A stretch of DNA of 64,000 nucleotides from Pristionchus mayeri (lineage: Eukaryota > Nematoda > Chromadorea > Rhabditida > Neodiplogasteridae), in the NCBI GenBank assembly GCA_036245805.1, contig BTRK01000006.1, positions 53,995,257-54,059,256 on the forward strand. Reading direction: 5' to 3'. Shown here in pieces: positions 44,201 through 53,774 of the stretch. The notes below the pieces were generated by a model. That model saw only the letters and a list, made by a program, of their open reading frames with translations, searched no databases and was not told the DNA's origin. The position numbers were made by a program, and so were the translations under genes. The first letter of the stretch is position 1; each line of letters opens with the position of its first letter.

Positions 44201-45343
44201 GTCTGAAACTTCAAAAATCTACGGAAGTTGTCATTTCGAGCGATATTATCAGTTCTTCGTCACTAAAAATATGGCGATTTCATAAGTTATTCGTATTCTA
44301 CGATACGTTTGGCACAAAATATGTCGAAACTGGAGGGTGGATGTGACTTTGAGAGGGGTAGTTCCGGCGATGTATGAACAAATGAGCAAAAAATTGCACA
44401 TTTTGATAGATTTCTGGCTTCCTGATCGCTCATTTTCGACGAAAACGTAGATTATAGAATACATTTTCACGCTCTTTCGAATGATATATAAATCTAGGTC
44501 GAAATCTAAAATTTGAAATTATCGATTTTTGTAGGTCAAAATCGATATTTTGGCTTCAACTCTCGATTGGATGATTATTGGTCCCTAGTGGTCATATTCT
44601 GAAAGTTTGAGCACTAGGCGATCATTTTGACGGAGTTGTGCCACTATCTCACCCTTTCACTGCGTTCTTACGGAGAACGCGTTTTAAGTTAGAAATCTGA
44701 TTTTAAGCCAGTTTGTAGGAGAACTATCGATGATGCAATGAGTGAAGTTGTAGAGTAAGACCTTTTGATTGTACAAATATTAGATCAGTCTGTACATTTT
44801 CACATCAATTGGACAAATTCAATTTCGACTCGTTCGGATTAAATCAGAAAAGTTAATATCTTGGGACATTTGTAAATTCGAAAAAGGAAAATATGCACAT
44901 TTGTGAGGAATTCGATTTTGGACTAGAACCAAGCGTCTATACAAAAAAGGCCTTAATTTTTCAGGTAAGCAGCGTGTACTACATGAATGCACATTGGGAA
45001 GGATCTCGATTTTTTTACCTAGGACAAAGTGCTTTCATAAAAAAAATCATTTACTAAGGCTACGGTTCATTAACTAAGTCTCGAATTGTCAGGTCAACAG
45101 CGTTTCAACGCCTACCATCCCCGGCGGACGCTGAACGGATGGGGCTGGGAGGGCGCGGAACGGGTGATTCGAGACCCACTCATTACGGTGATCATTTCCG
45201 ACAGAAAATTGCTTAACATTACCCTGCAGGGATTCAATGGCATTGCTCGAGACTTGATCTCCTTCCATCATCTGTCCCCCGACGACCTGAAAATGTTCGA
45301 GTTTCTTTTGTATCGAGTCAAAGTGAATAACGAAATGAAATAA
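29209..45343 (+). CDS. C1GALT1-like core 1 beta-1,3-galactosyltransferase
   Basis: Family members add galactose to O-linked GalNAc in the Golgi, using UDP-galactose and Mn2+. Ten exons join in one frame of 350 residues (human C1GALT1 has 363): 29209-29211, 29364-29527, 29677-29794, 33117-33200, 33371-33514, 34109-34216, 34336-34379, 34505-34591, 38544-38593, 45093-45343. The start is an ATG split from the rest (CAATG|GTGAGT). Features: signal anchor (AVFAFLITTALLLFISYQAI, about 22-41), FCWLLTSEKYHDTR, AINATWLSRCDHGVFFT, DWFVKADDDTYIIMENL with the metal-binding DDD (173-175), SYNSGGAGYVLS, EDLGLGRCL, and the C-terminal SFHHLSP block. The usual Cys-Cys-Ser-Asp before SFH is replaced by GIARD, so activity is uncertain. 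Exon 5 has two in-frame acceptors (33371 or 33392). Introns 3, 8 and 9 hold PAL and mariner elements; the coding sequence shows no damage. Confidence 0.88.
30007..30222. repeat. Inverted repeat in intron 3 of the C1GALT1-like gene
   Basis: Arms of about 90 bp (GTGACTTTTATTTGAATTCC, CCAATTTTCAAGTCTC) meet around 30110 with almost no spacer. No target duplication is clear. Confidence 0.8.
30431..33055. mobile_element. PAL-B palindromic element, copy 2 (complete, with PAL-A inside)
   Basis: Ends are AGCACGCTATAAACTAAAAA and the complement of AGCACGCTGTAAACTAAAAA, flanked by ATAT at 30427-30430 and 33056-33059. Without the inserted PAL-A it is about 740 bp. A tRNA-like T arm (GTTGGTTCAAATCC) lies near 30780. 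It occupies intron 3 of the C1GALT1-like gene, ending 61 bp before exon 4. Confidence 0.85.
31068..32950. mobile_element. PAL-A palindromic element, copy 2 (full length)
   Basis: Flanked by ATAA at 31064-31067 and 32951-32954, a non-palindromic 4-mer repeated directly. Arms of about 0.9 kb meet near 32000. It holds the shared CCGGCTTTTAGAC..CCGGTTTTGCTACCGG module in both arms. The right end lacks three bases (CTGACTGATAC in place of CTGACTCGTGATAC). The equivalent uninterrupted PAL-B site is near bases 3-20 of this window. Confidence 0.88.
34739..35616. mobile_element. Mariner-derived non-autonomous element 1
   Basis: Terminal inverted repeats of about 30 bp (TTAGGTTGATGCAAAAGTTT..) are flanked by TA (34737-34738 and 35617-35618), the mariner/Tc1 target. 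There is no transposase frame. The interior resembles the element spanning 56572-60343 (for example GGCAATATTCACAGTCAAA and ACCAATTCGATCGGT). It lies in intron 8 of the C1GALT1-like gene. Confidence 0.85.
35635..36731. mobile_element. PAL-E palindromic element
   Basis: Ends are CACACGTATCACGACTCAG and the complement of CACACATATCATGAGTCAG, flanked by ATAT at 35631-35634 and 36732-36735. Arms are nearly perfect over about 500 bp, with the centre near 36180. It carries the shared CCGGCTTTTAGGAATTATCC module. It lies in intron 8 of the C1GALT1-like gene. Confidence 0.87.
36905..37161. mobile_element. Small MITE with 9-bp target duplication
   Basis: Ends are AGTTAAAGGAGGAGTAAA and the complement, flanked by GCGATATTC (36896-36904 and 37162-37170). 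The exact boundary can slide by one or two bases because the ends and target share letters. A 9-bp duplication points to Mutator-like transposition, 8 bp to hAT. A second copy begins at 47670. Confidence 0.7.
37265..38507. mobile_element. PAL-D palindromic element
   Basis: Ends are CACGCGTATCACGAGTCGG and the complement of CACACGTATCACGAGTCAG, flanked by TTAA at 37261-37264 and 38508-38511. Arms of about 600 bp meet near 37900. It ends 36 bp before exon 9 of the C1GALT1-like gene. Confidence 0.87.
38664..39903 (-). mobile_element. Mariner transposon (1,240 bp)
   Basis: Perfect 27-bp terminal inverted repeats (starting TTGGGGTGTCCGGAAAGTTC) are flanked by TA (38662-38663 and 39904-39905). It is inserted in PAL-K; the undisturbed target is visible at 14646-14647 in the other PAL-K copy (CAATGTACCAGGG). 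Size and termini are typical of mariner. The perfect termini suggest a fairly recent insertion. Confidence 0.95.
38728..39755 (-). pseudogene. Mariner transposase with one frameshift
   Basis: This catalyses cut-and-paste transposition of the element. The minus-strand frame 39755-38847 gives an N-terminal helix-turn-helix region (residues about 5-110), IPHDLSPEQL (the mariner WVPHEL equivalent) and a DD34D catalytic core: TDEKWITYDN, LLMDNARPHRA and YSPDLSPCDYHCF. After that the frame is lost. The usual C-terminus (LSDFCKGKKFKNRDEVVRAF.. and FWKRGIETLPNCW) continues in another frame to the stop at 38728. The shift lies between about 38922 and 38860 and is equivalent to one missing or two extra bases. 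The element is therefore probably dead, but all three catalytic Asp residues remain. Confidence 0.9.
39992..41442. mobile_element. PAL-L palindromic element
   Basis: Ends are GAGTGACTATCTAAGAGAAC and the complement of GAGTGACTATCTGAGAGAAT, flanked by ATAT at 39988-39991 and 41443-41446. Arms of about 650 bp meet near 40700. It is inserted in PAL-K; the empty site is at about 14558-14563. A solo arm of the same family is at 3150-3490. Confidence 0.87.
42290..42811. other. Intron 9 sequence without recognisable element
   Basis: No exon, terminal repeat or palindrome could be assigned between PAL-K and PAL-Q. Only short open frames. Confidence 0.4.
42812..44688. mobile_element. PAL-Q palindromic element
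   Basis: Two arms of about 870 bp, nearly identical when inverted, meet around 43750. Examples are GGACCAATAATCATCC with GGATGATTATTGGTCC, and the CGAACTACCCCTCTC-type block of the first arm with its complement. The outer ends (TTAAAACGC) show no clear target duplication, so the boundaries are approximate. It lies in intron 9 of the C1GALT1-like gene. Confidence 0.75.
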
Positions 45344-45642
45344 ATTGTTGAAGCATATTATTGTAGTTATTAATTTTAGGCGCCTTCAAATAATGGTCAT
45401 TGGCAAAACCGATATTTTTTTCTTATCGTACAAGGTTCGTTATATAGTCGACATTTGTTGACCGAAAGGCACTGTTTTGCAAAAGAGTCAAGAAAAAAGT
45501 TGAAAAATTGTTTATCATGCTCTCGATATTAATCGTGGACTTAAAGGAGGACTCTTGACAAAGAAGACACATCGATAGAAAAAGTGTGAAGGAACATTCA
45601 CCCTCCAAAGATCATAGCGCGAGCTAGGGGGCAGACAACCAT

Positions 45643-45709
45643 CGCCTGATTAGATCAATGGTAAAACATCTTTCACGTGATCGGAAGGTTGCTGGTTCGA
45701 TTCCAGCAG
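45643..45709 (+). repeat. tRNA-like sequence, probably SINE head
   Basis: A D-arm-like box A (TTAGATCAATGG) and a perfect box B stem-loop (GCTGGTTCGATTCCAGC) are correctly spaced, but the acceptor ends cannot pair. It is followed by a tail containing a 52-bp direct repeat and CT-rich DNA, as in a tRNA-derived SINE. Confidence 0.5.
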
Positions 45710-45836
45710 TTTTTTGACAGCTCCTTAAGATATTTGAATTCGCGCAATTCCCTGGAACACAAGCGTCCATGGCACTCTGCGTTGTGAAAGGATCGTGAGG
45801 CCGAGGGTGATTCGAAAAAGTTGGAATGGGGCGAAG

Positions 45837-46042
45837 CACTTCCCTTCGGGTTACTAAGCTGTTCGAAATGATAAGCCACCCGTCATCCCATCATCAGATT
45901 ATCTGACCTCCGCTCTCCCACCTCCCCTCCCTCACTCTCCTCCCCTCCCTCTCTCTTCTCCGCTATCCATGTCACCTACTCTCTCCCTCTCACTTGCCTT
46001 CGGGTTACTAAGCTGTTCGAAATGATACGCTACCCATCATTC
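45837..46042. repeat. 52-bp direct repeat with CT-rich spacer
   Basis: CTTCGGGTTACTAAGCTGTT and its context occur at 45837-45888 and again at 45991-46042 with few changes. The 100-bp spacer and the following 140 bp are CT-rich. Confidence 0.8.
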
Positions 46043-46059
46043 TCTTATAACATTGTCTC

Positions 46060-47297
46060 CCCTCTCCCCTATCACCTCCGTTCATTCTCTCACCTCCCCT
46101 CCGCCCCCGTCCAACGCGCACCCGCCAGCTTCCCCTCCTTCTTCCCCTTTCTCCCTTCTAAGTGAACACACGCGCCCCTCTCTCGGCTCTACTTAACCAT
46201 TGAAATGCATCGCAACCAATCGCCGAAAATTGTCCCGTGTGCTCATTGTGCAGATTCTTATAGATTATAATCTTCCCTTTTCAAGATGACGCTTGTCATG
46301 AGATACAAGAAGATTGGGTCTAGGGATGTCAAATTCAAGAGCAAAGCAATTTCTTATTCTCCGATTTCTTTGACGGACTGTAATATGCAAACGAATTGGG
46401 AAACAGGGAAGAATTGTTTCGAGAAATTTGAACCAGCTATTTAAAAAATAAAAATGTTTTACACCAGTGATAATCATTAGATTCTTTAATTATATTAAAG
46501 CTCTTGAATTAAGAACCTGCGATTTTCACAAGATTTTTACAAATAGTGGTTTACAATTAAAATTAAAATTAATTCTTTGTCCAATTAAAGTTCGCAGGGT
46601 GTATTTACTGCTCGCAGGACCTGTTTCGTCTTTGAACATAGCCATTTATTTCCAAATTGTCTTGTTATGTCATCTTTTCTTCGAAGTAGCTCTTGATTTT
46701 GACATCCCTACAATTTGTGTCCCTCGTTCCAAGAGAGTGAACACGATAGAACGAGGATATGAGTCGGTTCGAATTGAGGAGATGGCTGATAACGAGAGTT
46801 GAAACGTCAACCTAGATAATGAAAGAACTGCAGAATTCATTCATTCCACCGACAATGTTCGTTAGCGGTAGATCACGAGAAGTAATGCTTTTTTTCGCAA
46901 TGTTTGTTTCCGCGAATGAAATTCCTCATTAGAGTTATCGAATTTGCAAGGGTATTCAACAGTTACGCGTTATGTGAACGTCAAAGATGCCTCTCCTTGT
47001 CACCTGACGTTTCCCTTTTGTGTCAGTTAGCCCGAATACATACAAATGAGAGATATCGGGATACATCATTTATCGATTATCATTCCTAATTTGCTCACAG
47101 ATAATGTTCGCAGACAAATTCAAAACAGTTCTTCCGGATCTGTATTTGAGCCAATCATGTGTTCGACATGAAAACAATTTGTATACTTTTCAGTTTTAAC
47201 ATGAATTCAAGCCTACGAGGGTGTAGGAAAAATGTCAACATTACATCTATTATTCGATTTTATTAATATAAATCGATATTCAAAATAAAAGTTGAGA
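46060..47297. other. No gene recognised
   Basis: AT-rich DNA with several short frames on both strands. A weak inverted pair (AGGGATGTCAAA.TCAAGAGC near 46321 and its complement near 46700) is the only structure seen. Confidence 0.4.
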
Positions 47298-47385
47298 ATA
47301 CCGATACGCAAACGTCTGAGATTCTAATCGTAATTTGAAATTTTCAGATCGCCGAAAATTCATTGCTCTATCTCTCTCTATCTCG
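47298..47385 (+). promoter_or_regulatory. Copy of the C1GALT1-like upstream region
   Basis: Repeats the order and strand of 28975-29100: GATACGCAAACGTCTGAGAT, TCTAATCG, then CGCCGAAAATTCA and CTCTATCTCTCTCTATCTC. No following exons matching the C1GALT1-like gene were found up to 47670. It is either a remnant of a tandem paralog or a shared regulatory block. Confidence 0.4.
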
Positions 47386-47669
47386 AAATTTTGTTTGCAA
47401 TTGGGTACATTTCCGTATAGATCAGATACTCTCAACTAGCGACCTTCGATCGCTACGGAGTTTGCGGCGTTGTGCATTACTGGTGAGAGCCTGCTTAAAA
47501 AGTTGTAAAAGGCTCAGTTTAAAAATCATAATCTACGAAGAATTACGAGCCGAGGGATCTCTGAATTGTATTTTTTCCTTGTATCAGTTGTAATAATCTA
47601 CTTCACCTGTTGCTTAACAATTCTGTTGGACATGCTCTCTAGCATCTGTCGTTACACGGACGAGTCGAT

Positions 47670-47765
47670 GTTTAAAGGAGGAGCAGAGGCAAAATGCAAT
47701 TTGTGAAGCTCTCATACGCCTAGATCTCCCCAACGATAAGATGATCCGAAATTTTCACATTGATA
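47670..47765. mobile_element. Left part of a second 9-bp-target MITE
   Basis: TTTAAAGGAGGAGCAGAGGC..AATTTTCACATTGATA matches the left half of the MITE at 36905-37161. It is cut by PAL-P, whose TA target corresponds to the intact CACATTGATATC at about 36998. Confidence 0.65.
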
Positions 47766-49476
47766 CAGTATCGCCGGAAAGTATTGGCCAGCTTTTTCTT
47801 TTCATCATAGTTTTTGAACCGCTATATGTATTGAGCTGAAAATTGAAGTAGGAATATAAAATCTAATGGGGAACAATCTGATGTTATTGCGAACTTATGC
47901 AAATTTCTCATTCTTGCGTAGTGATGACGCAATCGCACAACACTTTTTCGGAAAATCCTATTTCTTATAAGAAAATTTGCCTATAGCTCAAATTGCTTGG
48001 GTATTGAGAGATGTCCTAGGACTACCCTGAAAACAATTGTCAAGTTGCTGCGACCCCGTATTTCGTTGCTGCAGCTGATGCAAGTTTAGCACTGAAAACG
48101 CATAACTCTGCTTCTAGGGAAGCTGAAGACTCGTTCAAAGCAGAAAAAAATGGTCGTTATCATGGCCGTGGACGATCCTGAAAGTTTGGTATAGATTGGT
48201 TATCATTTGCCCTCAGGGCACTAAAAAGTCACTTTTTCGTATGACCGAACTTTGGGAGCTTACCATTTCAAGAGTTCGTTAGCATAAAATGTGGCTCCTG
48301 GCCAGGAAGTTGCAAAAACCATCCCAGAATCGATTCCTAACTTTTGGTACAGTAGCGCGCAAAAGTGTTGGGGCACTTTTTCAACTTGCTGTAACTTTTA
48401 ATTCTTAATTCTGAAAATTATAATTCTGAAACTCAGGTATTATGTGCCAAATTCATTGGAGATCAAACCAGATTTTTACCTAATTTTCCCGCAAAATTGT
48501 GAATGTCCAAAAAATGGTCATGCAAAAAAAGTGATTTTTTCATGCCCTGAAGGCAAATTATGAGATATCGTTTTCTTAGGAATCGATTCTTGGATGGTTT
48601 TTTTAGTTAGGAATCGATTCTTGGATGGTTTTTTTAGTTAGGAATCGATTCTTGGATGGTTTTTGCAACTTCCTGGCCAGGAGCTACATTTTATGCTAAC
48701 GAACTTTTGGTAAACTTGGGTTCACTTTCCGGGCCATAGCAATTGATCTACGGACGCGCGCCCCTTTCGAAACGCACGCTCTCTCTTCTCGCCGCTCCCC
48801 CTCCCCTGTCTCGTCGTGTAGGGAAATGACGTGCGCGCGAGAGGAGCGCGCGTCGGAAAATCACTCGCCGAGGACCGGAAAGCGAACTCAAGTCTACCAA
48901 AAGTTAGGAATCGATTCTGGGATGGTTTTTGCAACTTCCTGGCCAGGAGCCACATTCTATGCTAACGAACTCTTGAAATGGTAAGGTCCCAAAGTTCGGT
49001 CATACGAAAAAGTGACTTTTTAGAGCCCTGAGGGCAAATGATAACCAATCGATACCAAACTTTCAGGATCGTCCACGGCCATGATAACGACCATTTTTCC
49101 GCTTTGGACGAGTCTTTAGCTTCCCTAGAAGCAGAGTTATACGTTTTCAGTGCTAAACTTGCAGCAGCTGCAGCAACGAGGTACGGGGTCGCAGCAACTT
49201 GAAAATTGTTTTCTTGATAGTCCTAGGACATGTTTCAATACCCAAGAAATTTGAGCTATAGAAAAATTTTCTTATAAGAAATAGGATTTTCCGAAAAAGC
49301 GTTGTGCGATTGCGTCATCACTACGCAAGAACGAGAAATTTGCATAAGTTCGCAATAACATCAGATTGTTCCTTTTTTGATTGCATATTCCTGGTTCAAT
49401 TTGCAGCTCAATAGATTGAGCGGATCAAAAACTATGACGAAAAGAAAAAGCTGGCCAATACTTTCCGGCGATACTG
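47766..49476. mobile_element. PAL-P palindromic element (TA target)
   Basis: Ends are CAGTATCGCCGGAAAGTATT and its complement, flanked by TA (47764-47765 and 49477-49478), as for Tc1/mariner elements. Arms of about 550 bp carry GATTGCGTCATCACTACGC and TGGCTCCTGGCCAGGAAGTT. Near 48357 another Tc1-like terminus (CAGTAGCGCGCAAAAGTG) interrupts the inner part. The centre (48750-48860) is a GC-rich block. Confidence 0.82.
48576..48666. repeat. 31-bp tandem repeat, three units
   Basis: TTAGGAATCGATTCTTGGAT plus GGTTTTTTTAG is repeated with period 31 (starts 48576, 48607, 48638). A single unit of the same sequence occurs in the opposite arm of PAL-P, so the expansion arose after the palindrome formed. 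Confidence 0.9.
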
Positions 49477-49483
49477 TATATAT

Positions 49484-51647
49484 ATGAGGCGAATCTCGAG
49501 AGAACCATCTGAGGGGGGGGGGGCAGCGGCGGTAGGATTCAAGTTTGCTCGATCCGGCTATAATTTTGGTTATAAGTACTTTGAATGACGCTCTTTAAAA
49601 CTGCGTCGTCATAATTTTGATATCTGACGTCATCTTCGAGATTCAGAAGGCCAAACTTGGTACTATTACTTTTCGACAGTCAAATCGGGACCACGTAAAT
49701 GGTCATAACTTCGTTCAAAATTGAGAGAGAACGTCATTCTTTTTTTCAAAAGAAAGCTACCATCCTGCTCTACAATTTTATGTTGACGTCATCATTCCTG
49801 CTCTTCATCCTGGTGCGGGGCGGTCGGGAGCACCACAAATTGCGTATCTCTGGAAATCGGAAAAACGTATTGGGTTATCATGCTTAAGAGACCCTCCACG
49901 AGAGAACGTAACAACTGTGCAGGGGTCCACGGATGGCCAAAAATTCGATAATTCCCTTACTTTTTTTCTAAAGTGTAGGCCCCGAGTGCTGATTGACGGC
50001 CGCAATAACTAAGGCTGGGGGCCGATTTTGAAAAAGTTTACCCCCAGTTTTTGGGGTCGAAAAAGTCGATATCTCAGAATTAGATGGAAAGTAGATAATC
50101 TGACGTATTTTCACTCGCGAAAACGAATTTCGATATTAGAATGCGAAAAAATGCGAAACAAAAAAGTGTGGGTCGAAAAACCACTTTTCCGGTCATATTT
50201 TGCTCGATTGTAAAAAATCGAAACATTTCGGAGTATTCTAGCTATGATTTTCAGAATCTAAGTGTAAAGTACTACTTAGGATGAAAATATCATAATTTTA
50301 AACTCATGTATATTTGATGAAATTTAGGTCCAAAGTGCATCAGAACCGTCAAAAGGCCTTAAATGTCGTCACGTAATTTCGATTTTCGTGCCAATATAAG
50401 TTTCTATTGCCTTGGAAACGCTTTAAAACATCAACTAGGAACATTTCCAGTGTCCATCTGCTTAACAATACACATGAATTAAAAATTTTCCAAAACTCAT
50501 TTTCAGTTGGCTGTGGCGATGCCAAAAAGTCGAAGTGTCCAAATGGCTCCAAAGAAAGATGTTTTCTATGTATTTTCAACCGTAGAACTCGATTTTCAAG
50601 GTCATTCTCCACGAAAATGTGATTGAACGCCACTGCGCTCAAAAACCCGTGTTTTTTGCTCAAATTGACGTCATTTTGGAAGTCATAAGGATCATAGGAT
50701 AGGTCATAAGGAAGTACAACTTGAAGCATTCGGTTCGACATTTTTAGGTACTACGTGACATAGTAAGTAAGTTATGAGACATGATTAGTTTCATAAACGG
50801 TTAGCTTACATACAACTATTTTAAAAATATTGATCAAATGAGCAAAGGACAGGAAAATATGAATTTTCGTAAATTCAAGTTTTTGAACTTCTCCCTCCTT
50901 TTGCTTATACGGAAATGCTTGCAGTTGACGTTTCAATTTGTTTTGTAGTGAATAGAAACTTCTATTGGCACGAAAATCGAAATTGCGTGACGACCTATGC
51001 GGCATTTTGACGGTTCTGACACATTTTGGACCTAAATTTCATCAAATATACATGATTTTAAAATTCTGATGTTTTGCGCCTAAGCATTATTTTACACGTA
51101 CATTCTGAAAAGCATAGCTAGAGCACTCCGAAAATTTTAGATTTTTTACAATCGAGCAAAATATGACCGGAAAAGTGGTTTTTCGACCCACACTTTTTTG
51201 TTTCGCATTTTCTCGCATTCTAATATCGAAATTCGTATTCTACGAGTGAAAATACGTCCGAATATCTACTTTCCATCTAATTCTGAGATATCGACTTTTC
51301 CGACCCCAAAAATTGGGGGTACCCGAAACTTTTTCAAAATCGGCCCCCAGCATTAGTTATTGCGGCCGTCAATCAGCACTCGGAGCCTACACTTTGGAAA
51401 AAAAGTTTGGGGATTATCGGATTTTTCGCCATCCGTGGACCCCTGCACAGTTGTTACGTTCTCGGAGGGTCTCTTAAGCATGATAACCCAATACGTTTTT
51501 CCGATTTCCAGAGATACGCAATTTGTGGTGCTCCCGACCGCCCCGCACCAGGATGAAGAGCAGGAATGGTGACGTCAACATAAAATTGTAGTGCAGGATG
51601 GTAGCTTTCTTTTGAAAAAAAGAATCCGTTCTCTGGTGGAGGGTCTC
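49484..51647. mobile_element. PAL-N copy 1, split at its centre by PAL-J
   Basis: Left terminus GAGGCGAATCTCGAGAGAA is next to ATAT (49480-49483). The left arm runs to 49883, the right arm resumes at 51478 (GCATGATAACCCAATACG..) and is cut at about 51625 by a 22-bp PAL-J end (GAGGGTCTC before 51648). Arms match PAL-N copies at 55.0-56.6, 56.7-58.6 and 60.4-60.8 kb. Confidence 0.7.
49888..51473. mobile_element. PAL-J palindromic element, copy 2
   Basis: Ends are GAGACCCTCCACGAGAGAAC and a shortened complement, flanked by TTAA (49884-49887 and 51474-51477). Arms of about 750 bp meet near 50690. It is inserted at the exact centre of PAL-N, whose palindromic midpoint reads CATGC-TTAA-GCATG. Confidence 0.85.
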
Positions 51648-51651
51648 TTAA

Positions 51652-53056
51652 CACGGGTCTCCTGTAAAAGTGTAGGAAAACGTTTGGCTTTTGCTACTAG
51701 GAAATATTTTTATGGCATCGATTTTCACTAAACTTGGTGTATGGATATCGTTGGAGGTTAGAAGAAGGCCTATCAACTTGCTTTGGTCAAATTTGCAGAT
51801 TATCGATTTTTGTGATCTACAGATAAAAATTGCCGTATCTCATTAAATTTACATCGTACAGGGAACTTTCTTTTCTCATTTTGCTCGAAATCGAGAGAGC
51901 TACAATTTAGTCAACGTAGCACAAACGGCCAGATCACGTCTTCATAGCGAAAATTGAGAAAAACTGAAATTGGTGATGAGAATATCGATTTTCTGGCTTC
52001 GTATACCAAAAACACAATCGTTTTTATTCTTCATATGAAATCTCCACATAAAATTAGGTGGTATCTATGTTGACCATTTTTCATATTTCGTGCCTTTGAC
52101 TATCGATTTACCATGGGAGATTATCGAAGTTTCCGGACACTAGTTTTGCATCTTAACAATGTTTAGGGACGTTTATGATCAAGTTCTAAGCTATTGCCGT
52201 CTGAAGAAATCCGACAAACCCCTGTAAGACCATTGCACTATGAATATCATATATCCATTTTGGAGTAAATGAGAGTCATGGAGAAGAAACTTACATGAAT
52301 TTGAGCGGCTATGACATGAAAAATGATCATAAATGTCCATAGACATTGTTAAGATGCAAAACTAGTGTGGAAACGCTTCTGATGCGATATGTGTTCCTCA
52401 AATATCGCATTTTTATCCGTTTAAGACAGTTTTCTTTAAATAACTTGAAAACGAAGAATTGTAGCGATTGGAATCACTTAGAGGAAGTTGTAGAACTTTT
52501 TGAGAGCTATCGAGTGATGTTTTTGATTACTCGATAGACCCACGTTGAACCAGGATATGACCAAAAAACTAAATCGTTCAAAAAATGTCCAAGTCTGGAA
52601 ACTTCGATAATCTCCCATAGTAAATCGATAGTCAAAGGCACGAAATAAAAAAATGGTCAACATAGATACCACATAATTTTATGTGGAGATTCCATAGGAA
52701 GCATAAAAACGATTGTGTTTTTGGTATACGAAGCCAGAAAATCGATATTCTCATCACCAAATTCAGTTTTTCGCAATTTTCGGTATGAAGACGTGATCTG
52801 GCCGTTTGTGTTACGTTGACTAAATTGTAGATCTCCCGATTTCTAGCAAAATGAGAAAAAAAAGTTGAAAATTTAATGAGATACGGCAATTTTTATCTGT
52901 AGGTCACAAAAATCGATAATCTGCAAATTTTACCAAACCAAATGGATAGGCCTTCTTCTAACCTCCAATGATATCCATACACCAAGTTTAGTGAAAATCG
53001 ATGACAAAAAATATTTCTAGTATCCAGCATTCCTAAGTTTTTACAGGAGACCCGTG
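51652..53056. mobile_element. PAL-M palindromic element
   Basis: Ends are CACGGGTCTCCTGTAAAA and its complement. Flanks are TTAA (51648-51651) and TTAT (53057-53060), one mismatch. Arms of about 650 bp share CTTCTAACCTCCAA.GATATC and GTCCGGAAACTTCGATAAT-type blocks. Centre near 52350. Confidence 0.82.
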
Positions 53057-53060
53057 TTAT

Positions 53061-53768
53061 AGTACATATACATGTCTAACTTATCGCCAAAAATTAGCCA
53101 AATCGGAGTATGAACAAAAAAAGGGACTCACTTTTGTGCGGCGACTCCAAAATTTGTTCCGGACAACAGTATTACCGTATCTTCAATTGCCCTCATTTGG
53201 GCTCAAAATCGTTCAAAATATTTTAAAACAACATTACAAATTGTTTCCACTCATGCTATAGCACTTTCATTGGTCATAAATGATCACCAGACCGAAAAAT
53301 TGGAAATCGATATTTTGGTACCGATCAACTTGCGGCAAGGGTCCAAACGCACTATATGGGTTTACAATGATGTAAATACATCCCTCGAAACCGCTCAGAA
53401 GAAATGGGAGCCTGAAAATGTGAAATTTCGACTGAGGGCTCCAAAGGAAGATGTAATACAGTATATCAGGAGGAATTCGAGATAGAGACTTGAGCTATGG
53501 CTCAAAATGTAGAGAATGAAAAGCTAAACATTTCATCCGTTGAAAGTGAGTCTCAATCTTGTCGTTGAAGCGTTCTACAGAGCCTAGAAGTTAGCTGACA
53601 ACGACGGAAAACGCGCCCTGGGAGCGCTAAATAGAGGGGAGGGAGAGGGAGGTCAGAGGGCGAGAGCGCCAGACGGTTAGAGCACGCGCTCTCGGGGGTA
53701 TTATCGCATGTTTTTTGCTCATTTTTGGCGATAAGTTAGACATGTATATGTACTACAACTTAAGCGTG
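53061..53768. mobile_element. PAL-N-type fragments
   Basis: This block (TGTCTAACTTATCGCCAAAAA at the left, its complement near 53725) is palindromic and matches inner parts of PAL-N at 56.2 and 57.1-58.2 kb. Its loop holds the GC-rich motif CGCGCTCTCGGGGG near 53690. Confidence 0.6.
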
Positions 53769-53774
53769 ATAACC

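Noticed and set aside
43019..44470. Matching 73-codon frames on both strands
   Set aside because: Inverted arms of PAL-Q; not a duplicated gene.
45643..45709. Functional tRNA gene
   Set aside because: The T and D arms look good, but the acceptor stem cannot pair and the anticodon loop is irregular.
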